Below are positions 9,413-17,808 of a stretch of 64,000 bases of DNA, piece by piece. Under the pieces are notes generated by a model, which made no database searches, was not told the origin of the DNA, and saw nothing but the letters and a program-made list of their open reading frames with translations. The translations under genes were made by a program, and so were the position numbers. Each line of letters begins with the position of its first letter. The stretch's first letter is position 1. Source of the stretch: an uncultured Spirochaetales bacterium (GTDB lineage Bacteria; Spirochaetota; Spirochaetia; Sphaerochaetales; Sphaerochaetaceae); contig CALXXN010000002.1 in NCBI GenBank assembly GCA_944392695.1, forward strand, positions 1 to 64,000. The letters are read 5' to 3'.

Positions 9413-9746
9413 CCACTTCCCCTGGAAGGTCTGTCGAGACAATCAGTGATACGATGCGCCTCACAGCCTCATCCACCGAGGCCTTGTCGACAAGCGGAGA
9501 CCTGGAGGCAGACAGCCCCGCCCCCTTCTCCTCAAGGGCGCGCACACGCTCCTCCATGACACGGGTCGCATCTGCGACAAGGGCGTCGGAACGGCGGCGC
9601 TCCTCATCAACGGCCTTCTTGACGATGGCCGAAGCCTCTCCCTGGGCGTCAAGCACGATCTTCTGGGAGCGCTCTTCAGCCTCCTTGATGATGCTGTCAG
9701 CCTCATCCTCGACACTGAGGATCCTGTCTATCACTTCGCTTCTCAT
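9405..9746 (-). CDS. V-type ATP synthase G/H-like peripheral stalk subunit
   Basis: A short, highly charged protein (113 residues from the chosen ATG) that is almost entirely a predicted coiled coil (IIKEAEERSQKIVLDAQGEA and onward), as in the G/H subunits that pair with subunit E. It is the first gene of the operon, where this subunit is often found. The start is uncertain: ATG at 9746 has GGTGG upstream, but in-frame ATGs at 9767, 9764 and 9782 exist. Confidence 0.72.
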   Translation of the reverse strand: MRSEVIDRILSVEDEADSIIKEAEERSQKIVLDAQGEASAIVKKAVDEERRRSDALVADATRVMEERVRALEEKGAGLSASRSPLVDKASVDEAVRRIVSLIVSTDLPGEVDG

Positions 9747-9807
9747 CAAATCCACCGCACCCATCATCTTGCTTTGCCACATAGCGTGTCAAGCTGACGC
9801 AGGAAGA

Positions 9808-9833
9808 AGGCTTCCTCCATAGGAGGAAAGCCT
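9808..9833 (-). terminator. Hairpin at the end of the usher gene
   Basis: Aggcttcctcc (9808-9818) pairs with ggaggaaagcct (9822-9833) with one bulged base. It overlaps the usher stop codon and separates the usher from the ATPase operon. There is no T run, so termination is uncertain. Confidence 0.35.
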
Positions 9834-12800
9834 ACTGGATGGAGAAGTCGGCTGCGATTTCCTCTGCGCTCATCGGTGGGAAGAGCTCACTCCAGAAGGT
9901 GGCGGAATCCGTCATCCTGACAGGTGAGAGCTCAAGATGGCCTGAGTAGTCAAGGGCCCAGGCGGGGATGTCCTCGTCAAGCCTGGCCCCCTCGATGTCA
10001 TAGCTGTAGGTGACTATATCTGCATTGTCCGCGCTGAAATCAATCGTCCCATAGTCGAGCACCCGGATCTCATCACCTTCAAGCTCCCAGACTTCGAAGT
10101 GGACAGCATACCAGCGTCCCTGCCATTCGACATCGAAGACATACTCACCAGGGGCCGCACCCGAGATGATGAAGCGGCCTTCCTGGTCTGCGAAGAGGTA
10201 GAGGGCTGGATCCGCCACAAGGCTGACAGTGCCATCTTCCGCATATTCCAACCTGTAGACCGGTGACGAGAACGTATCCTGCACTTCTCCATCGATGGAG
10301 ACGATACCTGTGACAGTGTACTCCTGGGGGACAGTGATCCTTACAGCGAAACCAGTACGGTCACCTGTCTCAAGCTCATAGGGGAAGGTCTGGGTCTCTG
10401 AGAATTCATCATCAGGTGTCACATAGGTGACGATGTTGTTGCGCTGCCAGCTCCCAAGGGAGTTGTAGACAGCGGTGCCGAAGAAGGTGTCGACATCCTG
10501 TGGGGAACCCTGGTTGGACCGTGCGACCTGGATATGTGAGCCTCCCAGGCCACCCTGGGGCCTGATCAGGATGAAGTTGTCGCGCACAGAACGCGAAAGC
10601 CCGAACAGCCCGCCAGCGAAATAACTGGCAGTGCTCGCTGACACGGAAGCCGACATCCTGTCGTAACGGTCGTAGAAGGACGTACGGGCACTGAGCGAGT
10701 ACATGTCACCACTGTGGTACCAGCCTGCTGAGAGCGAGTGATCCGTGATATCACGGAAATCAAGTCCTGATATGTTGGCAGAGAAACTGTCACGGCTACC
10801 GGCGTTGAAACTCGCCGAGACACTTGAGGAACCAGAGAGGTTCGTCGTCCATGAAGCTCCTCCCCTGCCTCCGAAGGAGATGGTCGCGCTGATGTAGCCT
10901 GTCACTGACACTGGTCCCCTTTCGAGTGATGTGAAGCCCTGTGACAAGGTGATCCCACCAGAAAGGTTGAACCCACTCACGGGGGAGAAGCCAAGGCTGA
11001 GGCCTACCCTCCAATCAGGATTGAGGAAGTCATAGTCATCGACCGCCAGGTTCGTATTGAAGCTGTAGCGCAGGATGCCAAGGCTTCCTGAGAACGAGAG
11101 CCTCAAGGCCAGCTCATCACCGGCGAAGTTGTTGTAGACGCTGTTACCCCAGCTCAAGGACATCGAAAGTCCTCGGAAGGCCTTGGTGCTGACAGGGAAG
11201 CTGTGGTCAAGTCGGAAGAAGAGGTAGGGATCATCAGAGGTGACACCCGCCCTCCTCGCGCTGCGCTCGACCCTGGTCTCACCAGTGAAGGTCGTGACAC
11301 CAAGCTTGGAAGCACCCCTCAGTGAAAGTGACAGCTCGGCCCTTGGCCGCACAGTGCCATCCGATGAAGGAACCGTTCCTACAGAGAAATCACTCATCAG
11401 TGTCAATTCATCGGTGAGGCCTATGTCCTGGTACCAGCTCAAGACCATGTCGTTGAAGTGGTAGTCGTAGTAATAAGAGGGGCTGACACGCAGCAGCAAT
11501 CCCGTCGCACTGTCCTCATCTCCGACATCGACAGTGGTGCGTCCAAAGGTCAGCGAACCTCCGAAGAGCGTCTCACCCTTGGCCAGGAGCTGTGAGTCAT
11601 AGGCCATGTCGAAGTACTGGTGGGTCGAGATAGAGGCCAGGGACTGCCTGACAAAGGGGTCGCTCATGTCAGCATCCTCTGGAATCAGGCGGGTCGGGGT
11701 CACGATGATCTCGACTTCGTTGTAGCCGCTGTCGAAAACGAAGTCCTGGACCCTGTAGTTGCCTGGCTGAAGAGTGCGGGAGTAGATGAGCCTGCCATTA
11801 CGTATGACCTGCAGGAGGGATTCCTCGACGACAGTGATGTACTCGCGGTGGCTGTTGCCTACACGCTGGACATTGCCATAGCTGTAGTTCTTCTCGAACT
11901 GTATGCCGACAGGTGTGCCCGAATTCGACTGACCGAAACCATAGACATTGCCCCAGGACAGCCTGATGCCCTCCTCAGGGAAGTCGTAGAAGAAGCGGTA
12001 GTTGTTCCAATTGAAGAAGAAGGAACCGTTCCTGACACCAAGGTTGTAGTAGAAATCAAAACCAACTGGGCCGAATGTGAGGTAATTGGCCAGCGAGAGG
12101 CTGACGGAATAAGACCATACAGATGAGCTGAAGGCCCAGTCGAAGCTTGTGTAGAGGTTGTACTGGGTCCTCCAGGTGAAGAATGAAGGTTCAATCCTCT
12201 CAGCTCCAGAAAGGCTGAAGACGCGTCGGTTGAGGGAGGTCGTCGAGAGTGAGATCACACGCTCAGGCATGTCATCGACAGAGAAGGACATGTCAAGTGT
12301 GAACTCAACCTCGTCAAGTGTCACTGTGACGCCATTGTCTGAGAAGTGTGAGATCGGGATATACTCCTCCGATGTGTACCCGATCAACCTGGCATAGGCG
12401 TCCTCTGTCAGCAGGGTGCCAAGCAAGTCTGAAAGAGCCTCGCGTGGAAGGAAGCGTCCACCGTCCTGGAAAAGGACCTCGATGTAGCCGAGCTGCTCGC
12501 CATCGACCGAGAAGAGGAAGTAATAGAGCCCATCCTCATACTCAAGCGTGTCCTGTCCTTGCACGAAGAAGGAGGCGAAGAAGTCATCATCGTAGACAGG
12601 TGTGTCGCTGCCCTGGATGATCACATCCTCCTGTGTGGCCACAGCTCCTATGAAGACAGGAGGCTGCGGTACAGGCACGGCGTCAACCTCCGCCAAGCCT
12701 TCATCAAGCACCTCAGTGGTTGTCTCAGCCTCAGTGGTTGTCTCAGCCTCAGTGGTTGTCTCAGCCTCAGTGGTGGCTTCTGCCTCAGTGGTTGTTTCGA

Positions 12801-13215
12801 CTTCAGTGGTGGCATCAACTCCAGTGATGGCTTCGACTTCAGTGGCGGTCTCAGCTTCGGTGCTGGTTTCCGCTTCAGTGGCAACCACTGTACCAGCAGA
12901 GGCCACGGTCTCAACAGCAGGAGTTGTGCCTGGATCCTCAGGAACCAGTCCTGGAAGCTCCCCTGATGCCTCTGCCTCATCCGTTTGAGGGACATCCACT
13001 GCGACATCAGGATCATATACTGAGGAGGTATCCCTATCATCTATTGACATGGGGAGGTCCTGTCCCCCAGCGGCAAGCTCCACCGGCGTGGAAGGCACGG
13101 CAGCGGCGTCATGGCGGAACAGATACCAGGTGAAGAAGGCAAGGAAAGACAGGAAGACCATGACCAGCAAGGTCATCAGTCCAACCCGGAGGAAGCGCTC
13201 TCGGCTCTTCTTCAT
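9832..13215 (-). CDS. FimD/PapC-like outer membrane usher with anchored low-complexity N-terminal extension
   Basis: The 1127-residue protein has the order: a basic, strongly hydrophobic N-terminal segment (9-32); a ~150-residue acidic, Thr/Glu-rich linker with TEAETT repeats (~110-165); an usher N-terminal domain (FLPREALSDLLGTLL to the MSFSVDDMPERVISL strand); a long beta-barrel rich in alternating Ser/Tyr/Phe; a plug-like region (NYRVQDFVFDSGYNEVEI); and C-terminal usher domains (FILIRPQGGLGGSHIQV). Ushers normally secrete and assemble chaperone-bound pilins across the outer membrane. Classical ushers are about 800-850 residues with a cleaved signal, so the extension is odd. A PapD-like chaperone is just upstream; no pilin gene is visible. 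Confidence 0.82.
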   Translation of the reverse strand: MKKSRERFLRVGLMTLLVMVFLSFLAFFTWYLFRHDAAAVPSTPVELAAGGQDLPMSIDDRDTSSVYDPDVAVDVPQTDEAEASGELPGLVPEDPGTTPAVETVASAGTVVATEAETSTEAETATEVEAITGVDATTEVETTTEAEATTEAETTTEAETTTEAETTTEVLDEGLAEVDAVPVPQPPVFIGAVATQEDVIIQGSDTPVYDDDFFASFFVQGQDTLEYEDGLYYFLFSVDGEQLGYIEVLFQDGGRFLPREALSDLLGTLLTEDAYARLIGYTSEEYIPISHFSDNGVTVTLDEVEFTLDMSFSVDDMPERVISLSTTSLNRRVFSLSGAERIEPSFFTWRTQYNLYTSFDWAFSSSVWSYSVSLSLANYLTFGPVGFDFYYNLGVRNGSFFFNWNNYRFFYDFPEEGIRLSWGNVYGFGQSNSGTPVGIQFEKNYSYGNVQRVGNSHREYITVVEESLLQVIRNGRLIYSRTLQPGNYRVQDFVFDSGYNEVEIIVTPTRLIPEDADMSDPFVRQSLASISTHQYFDMAYDSQLLAKGETLFGGSLTFGRTTVDVGDEDSATGLLLRVSPSYYYDYHFNDMVLSWYQDIGLTDELTLMSDFSVGTVPSSDGTVRPRAELSLSLRGASKLGVTTFTGETRVERSARRAGVTSDDPYLFFRLDHSFPVSTKAFRGLSMSLSWGNSVYNNFAGDELALRLSFSGSLGILRYSFNTNLAVDDYDFLNPDWRVGLSLGFSPVSGFNLSGGITLSQGFTSLERGPVSVTGYISATISFGGRGGASWTTNLSGSSSVSASFNAGSRDSFSANISGLDFRDITDHSLSAGWYHSGDMYSLSARTSFYDRYDRMSASVSASTASYFAGGLFGLSRSVRDNFILIRPQGGLGGSHIQVARSNQGSPQDVDTFFGTAVYNSLGSWQRNNIVTYVTPDDEFSETQTFPYELETGDRTGFAVRITVPQEYTVTGIVSIDGEVQDTFSSPVYRLEYAEDGTVSLVADPALYLFADQEGRFIISGAAPGEYVFDVEWQGRWYAVHFEVWELEGDEIRVLDYGTIDFSADNADIVTYSYDIEGARLDEDIPAWALDYSGHLELSPVRMTDSATFWSELFPPMSAEEIAADFSIQ
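12712..12880 (-). repeat. 18-bp in-frame tandem repeats in the usher gene
   Basis: Units of 18 bases (plus-strand form gtggttgtctcagcctca) recur about four times nearly perfectly and more loosely on either side, encoding the six-residue repeat TEAETT. Because the unit is a multiple of three, copy-number change would alter linker length without breaking the frame. Confidence 0.8.
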
Positions 13216-13266
13216 GAAATCCCCCTCAACTCATCTGTTTTACAGTCTTCCCTCTCAAGAAGGGGC

Positions 13267-14016
13267 TCACTGGTTGCGTATATCGAAATCGTAGCTGAGC
13301 GAGGCCCTGTAAGAGGAACCTCCCTCGAGACCTTCAGGGAAGGGTATGGACTTGGTCCAAGTGGCTCCTGCGAGTATGTTGGAGCCGGAGATCCCTGGAA
13401 GGGCATCTGAGCCAGAAAGCGTGACAGTGTTGCCAGAGGCGTCCTGGAGCGTCAGCTGTGCATCATAGAGGATCTGGTGGACATTCCCATTATTCGTCAG
13501 CGTGATGGCAAGGGACCCGTCCCCATTGTCCACGACACCTGCCACGGCCACGTTCTCCCTGATTTCAGATGGGAGCACATAGGCGGAGGAACGGAAGACA
13601 TAGAGGAAGTTGAACATGCTTCCAGAGGAAGATGTCCTGCCTTGGGAATAAGGAATCTGCTCGGCGACGATCCTGAATGAAAGCTCCTGAGGCAGTGTCC
13701 TGGGTCCACGGTACTGGACACGGACGATCTGTGAGCTCTGGGGCTGGATCAAGATGCGTGATGGCTGGATGTTGAAGTATCGTGAAGCGTCAGAATTGAC
13801 CTCGTTCCCCTCAGCATCCTGGGTGCGGACCAAGGCGCTGACAACGACTGCGATTATGTCATCGCTGTCATTGGTGATTGTGAAAGTCTTCGTCGCATCC
13901 GGGCCTGACACATCAAAGTTCTGAACCAAGGGCTCGAACTGGAAGGCGAAGAGCGGGCTGCAACATGCTGCCAGAAGCAGGATCAATGATCCGAGGAAGT
14001 TAAGCTTATGTCTCAT
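13267..14016 (-). CDS. PapD-like periplasmic pilus chaperone
   Basis: A 249-residue secreted protein with a signal peptide (MRHKLNFLGSLILLLAACCS) and two immunoglobulin-like domains. The first matches pili assembly chaperones: a strand with alternating hydrophobics, then YFNIQPSRILIQPQSSQIVRVQYR, where chaperones carry the P-x-x-x-x-(I/L)-x-P and subunit-binding basic residues. The start at 14016 is set by GGGG just upstream. It lies 51 bases before the usher and has its own promoter, so chaperone and usher probably form a two-gene operon. The client subunit is not in the window. Confidence 0.85.
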   Translation of the reverse strand: MRHKLNFLGSLILLLAACCSPLFAFQFEPLVQNFDVSGPDATKTFTITNDSDDIIAVVVSALVRTQDAEGNEVNSDASRYFNIQPSRILIQPQSSQIVRVQYRGPRTLPQELSFRIVAEQIPYSQGRTSSSGSMFNFLYVFRSSAYVLPSEIRENVAVAGVVDNGDGSLAITLTNNGNVHQILYDAQLTLQDASGNTVTLSGSDALPGISGSNILAGATWTKSIPFPEGLEGGSSYRASLSYDFDIRNQ

Positions 14017-14041
14017 GAGGACCCCTTTTTGTCTGGATGAC

Positions 14042-14070
14042 ATTATAATCTGGCGGATTGCGATTTGCAA
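14042..14070 (-). promoter_or_regulatory. Sigma-70 type promoter of the chaperone-usher operon
   Basis: On the minus strand: -35 TTGCAA (14065-14070), 17-base spacer, -10 TATAAT (14042-14047). The predicted start is about 20 bases before the chaperone ATG. Confidence 0.7.
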
Positions 14071-14164
14071 GAAGGACCTGCATACTGTCATGACCCAGAC
14101 ATCTATTGCTACTGAAATGAGATGCATCAGGGAAGTCCGTTCAAGGCGCCCCTAGATGCGATGA

Positions 14165-14191
14165 AAGCCGCACCCTCTTGTGATGCGGCTT
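14165..14191 (-). terminator. Hairpin downstream of tRNA-Pro
   Basis: Aagccgca and tgcggctt pair around a 11-base loop, 14 bases past the 3' end of the tRNA; a short T tract (CTTTC) follows on the minus strand. Confidence 0.5.
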
Positions 14192-14204
14192 CCTGACTCA
14201 GATA

Positions 14205-14278
14205 TCGGGCTGGCCGGATTTGAACCGGCGACCCCAAGTCCCCCAGACTTGTACGCTAAACCCCTGCGCTACAGCCCG
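14205..14278 (-). tRNA. tRNA-Pro (anticodon GGG)
   Basis: The minus strand folds as a complete cloverleaf: acceptor CGGGCTG/CAGCCCG with C1 and discriminator A as usual for proline, D arm GCGC/GCGT, anticodon stem CAAGT/ACTTG with loop CTGGGGG (anticodon GGG), and T arm GCCGG-TTCAAAT-CCGGC. It is 74 nt; CCA is not encoded. Confidence 0.95.
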
Positions 14279-14290
14279 AGTCACTCAGGC

Positions 14291-14319
14291 ACTCTACACT
14301 TTTGCACACTCTTTGTAAA
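14291..14319 (-). promoter_or_regulatory. Promoter of tRNA-Pro
   Basis: Minus strand: -35 TTTACA (14314-14319), 17-base spacer, -10 TAGAGT (14291-14296), ending about 12 bases before the tRNA 5' end. Confidence 0.65.
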
Positions 14320-14349
14320 GCACCCTCTTCATGATTTCCCACCCTGGCA

Positions 14350-15264
14350 GTGACCACGGCCTGTGGACGCATGACGCCACCTCACGCTAAGATCCGGACT
14401 GTGATAGGAAAAGACAGCCCCCTGCTCTCCGTGGAGGGTCTTACAGTGAGCTTCCCTGGACAGTCGGAAGTCGTCCATGGGATATCATTCAGCCTGCCCT
14501 CCTCCAGTGTCCTCGGTCTCACAGGCCCTTCAGGTTGCGGCAAGAGCGTCAGCATGCTCGCCCTGCTGGGGCTGCTTGATGAGGCAAGGGTGTCTGGGAA
14601 GGCCATCTTCAGGACAGAGGGTATGCAAACCGACCTCCTGGGGCTCGATGAAAAAGGACTCAGGTCCATCAGGGGGCGGCGGATCAGCTACATGCCAGGA
14701 GATGCACTGTCCGCATTGAACCCCTTCGAGACAGTGTCATGGCAGCTTTCCCGGGCGCTCAAGGCCCATGGTTGGAAGCCAGGGCGCAAGGAGTTGATGG
14801 ACAAGATCCATATGCTGCTCTCCAGGACAGCCCTGCCAGGAAGCATCCTTGACAGGCTGCCGTCCGACCTCTCAGGTGGCCAAAGGCAGCGTGTACTGCT
14901 TGCCATGGCCCTCGCCCAAGACCCTGTGCTGCTCATCGCAGACGAACCGACAGCATCCCTCGATGTCACAAGCCAGGCCCAGGTCATGGAGCTTTTCAAG
15001 ACGCTCGTTGCAGATGATGGCCTCTCAATAATCCTTATAACACATGAGCTGGGTCCCCTCGCAGGTATTGCCGACCATGTGCTCGTGATGGATGAAGGAC
15101 ACATCGTCGAGGAAGGGAGCACAGACGAGGTCTTCCTCTCGCCCAGCTCCGCCAGTGGCAGGTTGATGCTTGAAAGGGCCTGGGAGATCTGTACATGGGA
15201 TGGCAGACCTGTCCAGTGTCCAATTAGCAAAGGGTCACTACACGATGACGCACCAATCCATTAA
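14350..15264 (+). CDS. ABC transporter ATP-binding protein, oligopeptide/nickel (Dpp/Opp) type, orphan
   Basis: About 304 residues with a complete nucleotide-binding domain: Walker A GPSGCGKS, signature LSGGQRQR, Walker B LLIADEP, and the switch ILITHE. The sequence between Walker A and the signature (RISYMPGDALSALNPFETV) resembles OppD/DppD/NikD subunits. It would energise import of a peptide or metal complex, but no permease, second ATPase or binding protein adjoins it and the usual C-terminal OppD extension is absent, so the substrate cannot be assigned. The start is uncertain: GTG 14350, ATG 14371 or GTG 14401 are in frame, none with a good ribosome-binding site. Confidence 0.85.
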   Translation: MTTACGRMTPPHAKIRTVIGKDSPLLSVEGLTVSFPGQSEVVHGISFSLPSSSVLGLTGPSGCGKSVSMLALLGLLDEARVSGKAIFRTEGMQTDLLGLDEKGLRSIRGRRISYMPGDALSALNPFETVSWQLSRALKAHGWKPGRKELMDKIHMLLSRTALPGSILDRLPSDLSGGQRQRVLLAMALAQDPVLLIADEPTASLDVTSQAQVMELFKTLVADDGLSIILITHELGPLAGIADHVLVMDEGHIVEEGSTDEVFLSPSSASGRLMLERAWEICTWDGRPVQCPISKGSLHDDAPIH

Positions 15265-15314
15265 CATTTATGTCACATGCGTGTGCGAGCATGCGGGTGG
15301 AGGTCTTCAACTCT

Positions 15315-17072
15315 ATGTCAAAGGGAAAACTTACAGCACTCATACTGTGCCTCATATTGGCAATGCCTCTTGAAGCCGCATCCCGCGGAAGCGAATTCAT
15401 CGACCTGGACTCAGGCTTCTACGAAGATTTCGACACACTTGCCTCATCCCTTGGCATGGTCGTCAGCAGGACGCGCCCCTACACAAAGGCTGAAGCACTG
15501 CCCTATCTGGAGGAGATGGGCAGGCGCCCCATGGACCAGGGACAGCATGTGCTCTATGAACACCTTGTAGAAGAAGTGGACCTGCAATCAGGTGATGGCG
15601 TGTTCTCATTCAACTTCTCAGGCACACTCAACCCACAGGCCTATGCACATTCCGACCGCTCATTCAGTGACCAGGCCATAGAATACACCAGGGATCCTGA
15701 AAGTGGTGAGCTCATCGTCGCACAAGGGAGCTACAGCTACAGCCCATTCAACCTCTATTCATCCTGGCCCGGGATGGAGGTCAAGGACTTCGTCGATATC
15801 GACCTGGCGATCAATGTCATGGACAACATCACGCTCTTCTTCCAGCTGCCGGTCACTAATGTGCGACATACGAAGACCGCCTTCGGCTCGCGGTATTTCA
15901 TGACGAACATCCCGATGCTGGCCAATCCACTGAGTTTCCAGTACGAGGACTTCAACATGAACTTCCCATACAGGGCCCACCTCTCCGCTGGGGATTCCTG
16001 GTGGTCCTTGCTGATCGGACGCGACAAGTTCGACTACGGTGGAGGCATCTCTGGCAACCTGGCAGTCGACAAACACCTCGAATACCACAACGCACTCTCG
16101 CTCTCCTTCTTCTCAAAGACCTTCAAGTACACCTTCTTCCTCTCCTTCCTGCCACATCCAAGCCAGTACATCGTCCTTGATGACAGCACTGACAGCAGCT
16201 ATGGCTACGACCTGGCCTACGACCAGGGCCAGGACGCCTTCACAGGGACCAAGGTCTATGTCTCGCACCGTTTCGAATGGACGAGCAGGACGCAGAAGAG
16301 CCGCATCGCGCTCAGCGAGAGCGTCATGTACCAGGATGACGGAGGACTAGACTTCCAGTTCCTCAACCCCATGCTCTTCCTGCACAACCTCTACACGGCA
16401 GGCAATGCGAACTCATTGCTCTCACTTGAGTGGGAGTACGCCTTCACAGAAGGAGTGGTCCAGAACATCTCACTGCTGATTGATGACTTGAACGTACCAG
16501 GAGAGAAAGAGAGCGACGGGGACAACACCAAGCCATCCGCCCTTGGCTTCCAGTACAACATCAGGACCTCGCATCCTGTCGGGCCTGGCATCATCACCTC
16601 ATCCGCCGAGGTGACGCTGACGACAGACAGCCTCTACCTCTACCTGAGGGAGGATGCTGGCAAAGACATTCCCGACACATACCCTATAGACTTCACGGCT
16701 GCGATCCGCAACATGAGGACGGGCACCGGGGTCTACGATGTGACCTTCCTGGGCTATCCCTATGGAGGTGGTGTCATCAACGCCCTTGTCGGACTCGGCT
16801 GGCATGTGCCTGGTGCTTACTCCCTCGAGTGGAGCTTCAACTACATCATGAGGCGGAACATCACACCCTTCACCAGGATCCGGGGTTCCCAAGCTGGAGA
16901 CAATCCCGTGATGCATTCCTTCATCACGACGCTCAGTGCCGATTGGCATATCACAAAGGATTTGACGCTCTCACCCTCCCTCACCTACATCCATGTGCTC
17001 AACTATGCCCATGCGCCTGGTGACAAGCGTGGGGATGTCCAGCTGGCGGTTGGTGCCAGCTACAGCTTCTGA
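15315..17072 (+). CDS. Putative outer membrane beta-barrel protein
   Basis: A 585-residue secreted protein from the ATG at 15315, with signal peptide MSKGKLTALILCLILAMPLEA. The mature part has many alternating aromatic strands and ends in GASYSF; a C-terminal aromatic residue is the usual barrel-insertion signal. General resemblance is to Wzi-like capsule/outer-membrane barrels of spirochaetes and Bacteroidota, but I do not assign a family. GGAGG lies 11 bases before the chosen start; the frame is open from 15270. The gene converges on and overlaps the acetyltransferase gene by 13 bases. Confidence 0.75.
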   Translation: MSKGKLTALILCLILAMPLEAASRGSEFIDLDSGFYEDFDTLASSLGMVVSRTRPYTKAEALPYLEEMGRRPMDQGQHVLYEHLVEEVDLQSGDGVFSFNFSGTLNPQAYAHSDRSFSDQAIEYTRDPESGELIVAQGSYSYSPFNLYSSWPGMEVKDFVDIDLAINVMDNITLFFQLPVTNVRHTKTAFGSRYFMTNIPMLANPLSFQYEDFNMNFPYRAHLSAGDSWWSLLIGRDKFDYGGGISGNLAVDKHLEYHNALSLSFFSKTFKYTFFLSFLPHPSQYIVLDDSTDSSYGYDLAYDQGQDAFTGTKVYVSHRFEWTSRTQKSRIALSESVMYQDDGGLDFQFLNPMLFLHNLYTAGNANSLLSLEWEYAFTEGVVQNISLLIDDLNVPGEKESDGDNTKPSALGFQYNIRTSHPVGPGIITSSAEVTLTTDSLYLYLREDAGKDIPDTYPIDFTAAIRNMRTGTGVYDVTFLGYPYGGGVINALVGLGWHVPGAYSLEWSFNYIMRRNITPFTRIRGSQAGDNPVMHSFITTLSADWHITKDLTLSPSLTYIHVLNYAHAPGDKRGDVQLAVGASYSF

Positions 17073-17641
17073 GCATTCCAGGAGAGGCAGTAGAAGGCCT
17101 TCTCCTCATCTATTTTGCGTACATGCTCAAGCTTGAAGCCAAGGTGCTGGTAGCGTCCAGCCTTCGAAGCGCTGTCGGTCTCCAGCCTGAGGGGAAGGGC
17201 ACGTTCCATTGAGATGGCCTTCAACTCATCTGTGGCCCTGCGCATCCAGCCCTGCCCTTGGAAGGCTGGTGGTACGACCAGCATCTCCAGTTGCAGGCAG
17301 GGGCCGCTTGGCAGGAGCTGGTCCTTGGACAACTTCAACATCACTTTCTTCAACTTCCACAGTCCGATGCTCTTGATGACATTGCCCACATAAGAGAAGA
17401 GTATACGCAAAGGAGGCTTCTGCCTGGACTCATGGAAGGCGAGGTAGGCTTCCCCTGACTTGAAGACCCAGCCTGAGCGTAGCATCAGTTTGATGTTCCC
17501 TTCGAAAAAGGCCTGTTGGACATCAGGGCCGCCCAAGAGGCTGTAAGGGCCCTCCCCTGCCTTGTCAACAAAGGCTGAGGCCAGTTCCCTGATGAGAGGC
17601 TCATCCATCACATCCACTCTTTCCATGAGAGTGATTATCAA
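17060..17641 (-). CDS. GNAT family N-acetyltransferase
   Basis: A 193-residue protein with the acetyl-CoA binding motif A in the region LVVPPAFQGQGWMRRATDE (Q/R-x-x-G-x-G/A type) and a C-terminal beta-strand pair (RYQHLGFKLEHV) typical of the family. It transfers an acetyl group to an amine; the substrate is unknown. Some ATG alternatives at the N terminus (17626, 17608) are possible. Confidence 0.82.
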   Translation of the reverse strand: MIITLMERVDVMDEPLIRELASAFVDKAGEGPYSLLGGPDVQQAFFEGNIKLMLRSGWVFKSGEAYLAFHESRQKPPLRILFSYVGNVIKSIGLWKLKKVMLKLSKDQLLPSGPCLQLEMLVVPPAFQGQGWMRRATDELKAISMERALPLRLETDSASKAGRYQHLGFKLEHVRKIDEEKAFYCLSWNAQKL

Positions 17642-17685
17642 GGGGGATGGAGACGTAGTCCAGATGGACGTGTTAACATCAAAGC

Positions 17686-17808
17686 ATGCTGGGAGTAAGG
17701 AAAGGCGGGGTGCTGCTCCTCCCTCATCGTGTTGAGTGGGAGGCTGAGGCCCGGGATTGCATCAAGACGCTTGAAGCCGTCCTTGGCAGCACTGCCATAT
17801 CAAGTGAC
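17686..17808 (+). pseudogene. GrpB/UPF0157 family protein, 5' fragment (split by tnpB)
   Basis: About 38 codons (MLGVRKGGVLLLPHRVEWEA... LEAVLGSTAIS) match the start of GrpB-family proteins, which begin with a V-x-(L/V)-x-P-H/Y-x-x-x-W block and lead to an LG...I...HIGST motif. The match ends just before the stop codon of the tnpB on the other strand. The corresponding C-terminal part resumes at about 19062, with roughly 90 middle codons missing. GrpB proteins are nucleotidyltransferase-fold proteins of unclear function. Confidence 0.6.

Noticed and set aside
12559-12966. Plus-strand frame with SGCLSLSG repeats resembling a repeat protein
   Set aside because: It is the complement of the 18-bp repeats in the usher gene.
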